A stretch of 64,000 nt of DNA, from positions 300,673 to 364,672 of the forward strand of contig CACGJO010000001.1 of NCBI GenBank assembly GCA_902573425.1, read 5' to 3'. The notes under the pieces are model-generated. The model was not told the DNA's origin, ran no database searches, and saw only the letters and a list, made by a program, of their open reading frames with translations. Each line of letters begins with the position of its first letter. Within the stretch, counting starts at the first letter, position 1. This document shows positions 58,471 through 64,000 of the stretch, piece after piece. The DNA comes from an uncultured Pelagibacteraceae bacterium (lineage in GTDB: Bacteria; Pseudomonadota; Alphaproteobacteria; Pelagibacterales; Pelagibacteraceae). The position numbers and the translations under genes were made by a program.

Positions 58471-59467
58471 CTGCTTTTTGTTGATAAGCCTGTATAATTT
58501 TAGATACTAGTGGGTGCCTTACAACATCTGTATGGTCAAATTCAATACATTTTATTTCTTTAAGATCTTGTAAAATCTTTTTTGACTTAAGCAAACCAGA
58601 ATGATTTTTATTTATAAGATCAACTTGTGATGGATCACCGTTTACTACTATTTTAGAGTTTTCACCTATCCTTGTTAGAAACATTTTGATTTGAGTTAAT
58701 GATGCATTCTGTGCCTCATCTAAAATTGCAAATGAATTTTTTAAAGTTCTTCCTCTCATAAATGCTAAGGGTGCAATTTCTATTTCGCCTGTTTCGATTT
58801 TTCTTTGAACTTTTTCATATCCAAATAAATCATGTAATGCGTCATATAACGGTTGTAGATATGGATCAACTTTCTCTTTTAAATCTCCAGGTAAAAATCC
58901 TAGCCTCTCACCCGCTTCAACAGCAGGTCTTGATAAAATTACTTTTTCTACTTTTTTCTCCATTAGCATATTAACTGCTGCAGATACCGCTAAATAACTT
59001 TTGCCCGTACCAGCTGGACCAAGTGAAAGAATTATGTCTTCCTTTAACAAAGCTCTTAAATACTCAGACTGTTTTTTAGACTTCGGTATAACAGATCTTC
59101 TGGGCGTCTTAATTACTTGATCAATAGATCTTATATTGCTTTTATCCATTAGATTTTGATTTTCAATTTTTTTAATAGAATAATCTACATCATTATCCTC
59201 TAAAGAACCAGTTACAAGGAATTTATTTACCAAAAATATCAAAGCATTCGATACTGAAAGAACTGATTCTCTTTCTCCTTTTATGGTAAGAGAATTTCCT
59301 CTAAAAAAAATTTTTGTTTTAGTTAGTTTTTCAATTTTGATTAAATTTTTATTAAATTCACCAACAATTTCAGACAAAATATTATTATTAAAAATTTTTA
59401 TGCTTGATGTTTCGTTATCAATTTTTTTTATAGAAATTTCCTTGTTTAAATTTTTTGCTTCTAACAT
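58457..59467 (-). CDS. PhoH-family ATPase (YbeZ)
   Basis: I start at the ATG at 59467, overlapping the miaB stop by one base (TGATG); the codon before is TTG. The 336-residue product has a KH-like N-terminal part, Walker A LGPAGTGKSYLAVSAA, RPAVEAGERLGFLPGDLKEKVDPY and Walker B FAILDEAQNASLTQIKMFLTRIG. It pairs functionally with YbeY downstream. Confidence 0.92.
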   Translation of the reverse strand: MLEAKNLNKEISIKKIDNETSSIKIFNNNILSEIVGEFNKNLIKIEKLTKTKIFFRGNSLTIKGERESVLSVSNALIFLVNKFLVTGSLEDNDVDYSIKKIENQNLMDKSNIRSIDQVIKTPRRSVIPKSKKQSEYLRALLKEDIILSLGPAGTGKSYLAVSAAVNMLMEKKVEKVILSRPAVEAGERLGFLPGDLKEKVDPYLQPLYDALHDLFGYEKVQRKIETGEIEIAPLAFMRGRTLKNSFAILDEAQNASLTQIKMFLTRIGENSKIVVNGDPSQVDLINKNHSGLLKSKKILQDLKEIKCIEFDHTDVVRHPLVSKIIQAYQQKADDKS

Positions 59468-60801
59468 CAAGCTGCTACTTCCCTTTCGCTAGAATACTTT
59501 CTTCCAAATAATGATTTTTTATCACATTTATCAATTCTAACTTTGATAATATTTCCAATTTCATCATCACCTATATTATTTAATATTACAGGAGTTAAAT
59601 CTTTAGTTCGACCAAAATATTGGGTTTGATTTTTTAATCTATTTTCTACTAAAACTTCTTCTACTTTTTTAATTTTATCATTATTTTTTTTTATTTGAAT
59701 TTTTTCTAATAGATTTTGCAAGATTATTAGTCTTTTTTTTTGTATTTTAATATCTACCATTTTCATTCTAGAGGCTGGGGTACCAGGTCTTGGGCTATAG
59801 ATGAATGAAAAGGAGTTAATAAAATTTACTTTTTTAATAAGTGAAATTGTGTCATTAAAATCTTTTTCACTCTCACCTGGATAACCAACTATAAAATCAC
59901 TCGAAAAACTTATTTCTGGATTAATCTTTTTAAGTTTAGATATTATGTCTAAGTATTCTTCTCTTGAATGTTTCCTGTTCATATTTTTAAGCACAACGTT
60001 TGAACCACTTTGTACTGGCAGATGGATAATTGGCATTAATTTTTTTTCATGCTTATAACAATTAATTAAATCATCTGTCATATCTTTTGGGTGTGATGTG
60101 GTATATCTAATTCTTTTTAATTTTTTATTTTTACCAACTTTCAAAATTAAATCTGAAAGATTAGTTTTTTTTTTATATGAATACGCATTAACATTTTGGC
60201 CCAATAACGTTATTTCTTTTGCACCATTTAAAACTAAATGATCTACCTCTTTTAAGATCTCTTCTGGTGACCTAGAATATTCACTGCCTCTTGTATAGGG
60301 AACTACACAAAAATTACAAAATTTATCACAACCCTCTTGAATAGTTACAAAAGCAGATACATTTGTATCTGAATTTTTTAAACTATTTAACTTGTCAAAT
60401 TTGTCTATAACCTCAAAATCGGTTAAATTAAATTTTTTTGCTTTATTATTTAGTGAAGATAATATGTTAGGAATATTTTGATACGACTGTGGTCCTATCA
60501 CAGCATCTATGTATGGTTCTCTTCTTATCATTTCTTCATTTTCTGCCTGGGCAACACAACCTGTTATAAAAACAAATGGTTTACTTTTGTTTCTATAATT
60601 TTTTTTTAATCTTCCAATATCTGAATATACTTTCTCTGTTGCTTTTTCTCTTATGTGGCAGGTATTTAAGATGTAACAACTTATATCTTGAGAATCAGAA
60701 CTTTCTAAATATCCATTGGCTTTAAACAAATCAGAAATACGATTACTGTCATATTCGTTCATTTGACAGCCAAAAGTTTTAATGAAAAATTTTTTAGACA
60801 A
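59467..60801 (-). CDS. miaB: tRNA-2-methylthio-N6-dimethylallyladenosine synthase
   Basis: The 444-residue radical-SAM methylthiotransferase has the three N-terminal cluster cysteines (TFGCQMNEYDS, LNTCHIREKA, TGCVAQAE), the radical-SAM EGCDKFCNFCVVPYTRG and a C-terminal TRAM domain. It adds the methylthio group to A37 of tRNAs. The only start before TFGCQMN is a TTG; no ATG is available, so initiation is at TTG. Confidence 0.95.
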   Translation of the reverse strand: MSKKFFIKTFGCQMNEYDSNRISDLFKANGYLESSDSQDISCYILNTCHIREKATEKVYSDIGRLKKNYRNKSKPFVFITGCVAQAENEEMIRREPYIDAVIGPQSYQNIPNILSSLNNKAKKFNLTDFEVIDKFDKLNSLKNSDTNVSAFVTIQEGCDKFCNFCVVPYTRGSEYSRSPEEILKEVDHLVLNGAKEITLLGQNVNAYSYKKKTNLSDLILKVGKNKKLKRIRYTTSHPKDMTDDLINCYKHEKKLMPIIHLPVQSGSNVVLKNMNRKHSREEYLDIISKLKKINPEISFSSDFIVGYPGESEKDFNDTISLIKKVNFINSFSFIYSPRPGTPASRMKMVDIKIQKKRLIILQNLLEKIQIKKNNDKIKKVEEVLVENRLKNQTQYFGRTKDLTPVILNNIGDDEIGNIIKVRIDKCDKKSLFGRKYSSEREVAA

Positions 60802-60805
60802 ATTA

Positions 60806-61234
60806 TTAATTTTTTTTAATTTTGGATCCGTAAAGTTCTAACTTATGATCTACAAGTTTGTATCCAAGTTTTTGTGCGATTTTGTTTTGAAGTTCTTCAA
60901 CCTCTTTATCAACAAATTCAACTATTTCACCAGAATTAATATCTATAAGATGATTGTGGTGTTCTTCAGTTGTTGGCTCATATCTAGACTTGCCCTCTTT
61001 AAAGTCATGTCTTATTAAGATGCCAGACTCTTCGAATAGTTTAATTGTCCTATATACTGTCGCTATACTAATTTTTTTGTCAATTAGTGATGCTCTTTTA
61101 TGAAGTTCATCTACATCTGGGTGATCTTTTGATCCAAAAGTCTGCTTTGAGTCAGATATCACCTTTGCGATAATTTTTCTTTGGTCGGTTAATCTTACAC
61201 CTTTTTCTTTACACTTTTCTTCTATTTTGCTCAT
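60806..61234 (-). CDS. fur: Fur-family regulator (Mur/Fur type)
   Basis: The 142-residue product has winged helix RLTDQRKIIAKVI and ISIATVYRTIKLFEESGIL, and the metal site RYEPTTEEHHNHLIDINSGEIVEFVD. It lacks the CxxC of enterobacterial Fur, as alphaproteobacterial Mur/Fur proteins do. It may respond to manganese or iron. It is distinct from Irr at 43.4 kb, which has the HHH haem motif. Confidence 0.92.
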   Translation of the reverse strand: MSKIEEKCKEKGVRLTDQRKIIAKVISDSKQTFGSKDHPDVDELHKRASLIDKKISIATVYRTIKLFEESGILIRHDFKEGKSRYEPTTEEHHNHLIDINSGEIVEFVDKEVEELQNKIAQKLGYKLVDHKLELYGSKIKKN

Positions 61235-61252
61235 TTTTATAATCTAGTTAAT

Positions 61253-61636
61253 TTAACTTAAATATATAGGTTTAATCAATTTATTTTGTAGTAAGTTTTT
61301 TTTTATTAATAATTCAATATTTTTAAGGTTAAAATCGCCAAGATCGTTACTTTTATATCCGTAAATATTAGCCCCAGTTACAATTTTAATGCCTTTTGCC
61401 GCAGCAATCGAAATTCTAATTCCTGAAAAACTTCCTGGTCCAACATTCACTAATATGGAAAAATTTCTGTCAATTTTAACTTTTTTTTCACTTATTAAGT
61501 CAAAAACACTATTAACAAGAAGGTCATTTTTTCTAATATTTGTTTGAAGTTTTTTGATAAAAAAATTATTATCTACCTTTAACCCAATTGAGTCATTTTT
61601 GCCTGTGAAATTTATTATAAAAAAATTTTTAATCAT
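61253..61636 (-). CDS. tsaB: TsaB, strongly shortened
   Basis: I start at the ATG at 61636, giving 127 residues; TsaB is usually about 200-230. The N-terminal ASKHA part is intact, with VNVGPGSFSGIRISIAAAKGI. After YGYKSNDLGDFNLKN the usual second domain is missing and the protein closes with IKPIYLS, like normal TsaB ends. It scaffolds TsaD and TsaE in t6A synthesis. There is no internal frameshift evidence. rimI, often next to tsaB, is absent here. Confidence 0.8.
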   Translation of the reverse strand: MIKNFFIINFTGKNDSIGLKVDNNFFIKKLQTNIRKNDLLVNSVFDLISEKKVKIDRNFSILVNVGPGSFSGIRISIAAAKGIKIVTGANIYGYKSNDLGDFNLKNIELLIKKNLLQNKLIKPIYLS

Positions 61637-62654
61637 CTTTATATTTATAGTAAGTTTCAATATTTTTAACAATTCATATTCATATTCAAAAAATATTGAG
61701 GATTATGGCATAATTAGCATTATGTACCACCGTTTTGAGGAAAATAAGTATCCCTCTACTAATATTAAAATAAAGGATTTTATGGCTCATATAAATGAAA
61801 TTAGAAATACAAATCTTGAATTCATTTCATTTGAAGAATTTGACACATCTTTTAGTAAAAATAATACTTCTGGAAAGGTTTTATTGACAGTTGATGATGC
61901 TTTTTCATCTTTTTATAAAAATGCTTGGCCAATTTTAAAAAAAGAAAAGATACCATTTATAATTTTTATAAATACAGAAACTGTTGGAGCGAGAGGATAC
62001 ATGAATTGGGAACAAATAAAAACTATCTCAAAACACGATTTTGTTTATATCGGAAATCATAGTCATAGTCATGATTATCTTGTCGATAAATCTGATGATG
62101 AGATAAGAAAAGATCTTACCATTGCTAAACAAATTCTAAAAAAAAAATTAGACTATGAAACAAAAATTTTTGCATATCCTTTCGGTGAATACAGAAGTTC
62201 TTATATAGAAATTGTTAAGGATCTTGGCTTTAAATATGCATTTGGACAGCATTCAGGTGTAATAGATAAAACTAAAAATAAATTTGAGTTACCAAGATTT
62301 CCAATAAATGAAAAATATGGAGAAATAAAAAGATTCAAGAGCCTGCTAAAAAATATTCCATTTCCATACAAAAAAATCTTACCTGAAGAGAAATACTTAG
62401 CTGATAATAATAATCCACCAAATGTTGAAATTTATTTTTTTGATGATCAAATAAATTTGGAGAATATTAATTGTTATTCTAATGAGCAAAATAAGTGGAG
62501 AAAATCACAATTACTTTTTATTAAGAAAAATCAATTGAAAATAATTTTGGACGGGAAATTTACCACTGAAAGAGGAAGAATTAATTGTTCTTTAAGAGAC
62601 CAGAGTGGATATTGGAGATGGTTAGGAATTCAATTTGTAATTGCTGATTTATAA
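61605..62654 (+). CDS. Secreted NodB-type polysaccharide deacetylase
   Basis: No ATG precedes the signal peptide; the GTG at 61605 gives MKFIIKKFLIIFIFIVSF followed by a likely cleavage near residue 28. This start overlaps the divergent tsaB start by 32 bases. The mature part has the CE4 motifs LTVDDAFSSFYKNA (Asp pair), GNHSHSHDYL (metal His) and FAYPFGEY, then a C-terminal extension of about 100 residues (from about LKNIPFPYKK) that is not recognised. The substrate may be peptidoglycan or a surface glycan. Confidence 0.8.
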   Translation: MKFIIKKFLIIFIFIVSFNIFNNSYSYSKNIEDYGIISIMYHRFEENKYPSTNIKIKDFMAHINEIRNTNLEFISFEEFDTSFSKNNTSGKVLLTVDDAFSSFYKNAWPILKKEKIPFIIFINTETVGARGYMNWEQIKTISKHDFVYIGNHSHSHDYLVDKSDDEIRKDLTIAKQILKKKLDYETKIFAYPFGEYRSSYIEIVKDLGFKYAFGQHSGVIDKTKNKFELPRFPINEKYGEIKRFKSLLKNIPFPYKKILPEEKYLADNNNPPNVEIYFFDDQINLENINCYSNEQNKWRKSQLLFIKKNQLKIILDGKFTTERGRINCSLRDQSGYWRWLGIQFVIADL

Positions 62655-62655
62655 A

Positions 62656-63840
62656 TTATAAAGTAAGAGATTTCGATCTGCTTGAATTCATTAGAATTGA
62701 ACCATCAAAATCAGTTAGATCATTCTGTTGTATTATTTTTTTAAGAGTCTTAACGTATTCTGAACCTGTTTGCGCATAGTTGTATAGATATTCAACAAGA
62801 TCTATTCCATTCACTGTTTTGTTTTTTTCTCTAATTTTAGATCTTTCTTTCCTAAATTCTGAATATCCTCTATGAGTATTTAAATTTTTCATATAAGCAC
62901 TTACTGAGGATTGAAGTTTTGGAAATTTTAAAATCTTATGTTCTTGCTTTTTATCTTTCTGTGATGGTTCAATACCGTCTCCGTCCCAGGTCCATTGTCC
63001 ATACATTGCATTGCCCTCTAGTGCAAATCTAGAGGTCCCCCAACCACTCTCTTTAGCTGCTTGAGCAATAGCAATTGAAGTTGGAACTATATCCATTCTT
63101 AATTTAAGTTCTGAAATATCCTCTCCTTTTATATCATAATCTTTAAACCTTCTTTTTAACCAAACTTTTTCACCCATAGTATTTGATTGTTTGCCTAAAA
63201 TTTTAAATAACTTGTTTCTGTCATCTATTATCTTCTCATTTTCAATTAAAATTAGTGGCATTATGATTTTAATAAATGTTTCTTTTCTTTTATTTGTGCT
63301 TTTAATTTTTTTTAGATCTTTGGGCAATTTTGAAAGATAAATTGGCTTAACAGACTGCCCTAGTCTGATACTTTTTAAGTCATATTTAAGATTTTCAAAT
63401 AAATTTAAGGTAATTTGTGTGTCTATACCAATATAATTTTCATCTTGTTTTTTATTAACTGAAAATTCAGTACTATCCTTTTTTTTATAATCATTATTTT
63501 TGAAATTTGAGTTATATTCTTTTGCTACATATGTAAATTTAATCTCGTTTGTGACTGTTTTGATAAATGGTCTGACAGAAATTAGGCTAATGACAAATGT
63601 AATTAGAAATAAAGTTATTAAAATATTTGTTACTACTTGTTCTTTGAATTTAATTTCTGCAACTTTTTTTTTATTATAACTTTGTTCAGGTAATCTTATT
63701 TTATTTTTTAATAAGATTAATTCAATTTGAGATGTAGTTAATTTTTTTTTTGATTTAGCGTATAATTTGATTTCATCAACTTTATAAAGTTTGCCCAACT
63801 CTAATAGTTGATCTAAATAAGGTATTTGCTTATTTTTCAT
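62656..63840 (-). CDS. Bax-like glucosaminidase-domain membrane protein
   Basis: The 394-residue product has a cytoplasmic N-terminal part, one membrane helix at about 72-90, a linker, and a C-terminal glucosaminidase domain with a likely catalytic Glu in QAAKESGWGTSRFALEGNAMYGQWTW, followed by SVSAYMKNLNTHRGYSEFR. It resembles E. coli Bax. It should cut glycan strands of peptidoglycan in the periplasm. It is convergent with the deacetylase gene. Confidence 0.85.
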   Translation of the reverse strand: MKNKQIPYLDQLLELGKLYKVDEIKLYAKSKKKLTTSQIELILLKNKIRLPEQSYNKKKVAEIKFKEQVVTNILITLFLITFVISLISVRPFIKTVTNEIKFTYVAKEYNSNFKNNDYKKKDSTEFSVNKKQDENYIGIDTQITLNLFENLKYDLKSIRLGQSVKPIYLSKLPKDLKKIKSTNKRKETFIKIIMPLILIENEKIIDDRNKLFKILGKQSNTMGEKVWLKRRFKDYDIKGEDISELKLRMDIVPTSIAIAQAAKESGWGTSRFALEGNAMYGQWTWDGDGIEPSQKDKKQEHKILKFPKLQSSVSAYMKNLNTHRGYSEFRKERSKIREKNKTVNGIDLVEYLYNYAQTGSEYVKTLKKIIQQNDLTDFDGSILMNSSRSKSLTL

Positions 63841-63844
63841 TTAA

Positions 63845-64000
63845 TTAAATGGCTTCTACGTTTTTTACTTCTTTTATGTAGTGACGTAATAGATTTTGAA
63901 CTCCATTTTTCAGGGTAACAATTGAACTTGGACAACCCGAGCAACTTCCTTTTAATTCTACTTTAACCGTTCCCTCCTGAAAAGATATAAACTTTATATC
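63845..64000 (-). CDS. NifU-C/Nfu-type Fe-S scaffold, 5' part outside window
   Basis: The last 156 bases encode 51 residues ending in a stop, with [22 protein letters not shown], whose CxxC pair binds the transient Fe-S cluster of Nfu proteins. The gene enters the window from the right, so its N-terminus is unseen. It would hand clusters to apo-enzymes. Confidence 0.88.
   Translation of the reverse strand, partial: DIKFISFQEGTVKVELKGSCSGCPSSIVTLKNGVQNLLRHYIKEVKNVEAI

Overview
The window is a very AT-rich, very compact stretch of bacterial chromosome. No gap between genes exceeds about 230 bases, many neighbouring genes overlap by 1 to 30 bases, and there are no insertion sequences, phage genes, CRISPR arrays, tRNA or rRNA genes. 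The gene content is alphaproteobacterial: ChvG/ChvI, RegA/RegB, Irr next to fabA, a Mur-like Fur, an F1-ATPase zeta-type inhibitor (DUF1476), the rpsT-dnaA-dnaN and mutM-ubiE-ubiB-coaBC blocks, and the tsaB-fur-miaB-phoH-ybeY-lnt-metK block. Low GC plus streamlining point to a SAR11/Pelagibacterales-like marine alphaproteobacterium. That placement is inference from content and style, not from a phylogeny.

Layout. Positions 1-5.7 kb hold the 3' part of oligopeptidase B, a small lipoprotein, a purine permease facing a purine phosphoribosyltransferase across a shared terminator, an AlkA-like glycosylase and a DMT exporter. From 5.7 to 11.6 kb come msrA, a sulfurtransferase and an RND efflux pair, then a transglycosylase-like lipoprotein. 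From 11.6 to 17.2 kb lie small genes (nuclease, zeta subunit, VanZ-like, cutA), gpmA, a muropeptide-recycling pair (murU/amgK) with tsaE, and ahcY. From 17.3 to 30 kb are chvGI, polA, an ABC ATPase, bioY, and a four-gene polyamine cluster (decarboxylase, deoxyhypusine-synthase-like, aguB, aguA) bracketed by regA and regB. From 30 to 43.3 kb come gyrB-dnaN-dnaA-rpsT-mutM, the ubiquinone/CoA genes ubiE-ubiB-coaBC, a MoeB-type enzyme, and katG. From 43.3 to 48.7 kb are irr, fabA-fabB-fabI and three surface or acetyltransferase-like genes. From 48.7 to 56.5 kb is the translation/RNA-decay block pnp-rpsO-rbfA-infB-nusA, followed by metK. From 56.5 kb to the end are lnt-ybeY-phoH-miaB-fur-tsaB, a NodB-type deacetylase, a Bax-like glucosaminidase and the C-terminal end of an Nfu-type Fe-S scaffold.

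Themes. Two redox/iron circuits are visible. The quinone-sensing RegB/RegA pair surrounds the polyamine genes, and Irr sits beside katG, whose promoter carries a near-perfect Irr-type inverted repeat. Several proteins are miniaturised: GyrB lacks the Toprim insertion, TsaB lacks most of its C-terminal half, and the RND adaptor lacks its helical hairpin. The pnp gene is split by a one-base frameshift in a run of eight A (coding strand), the clearest anomaly in the window.
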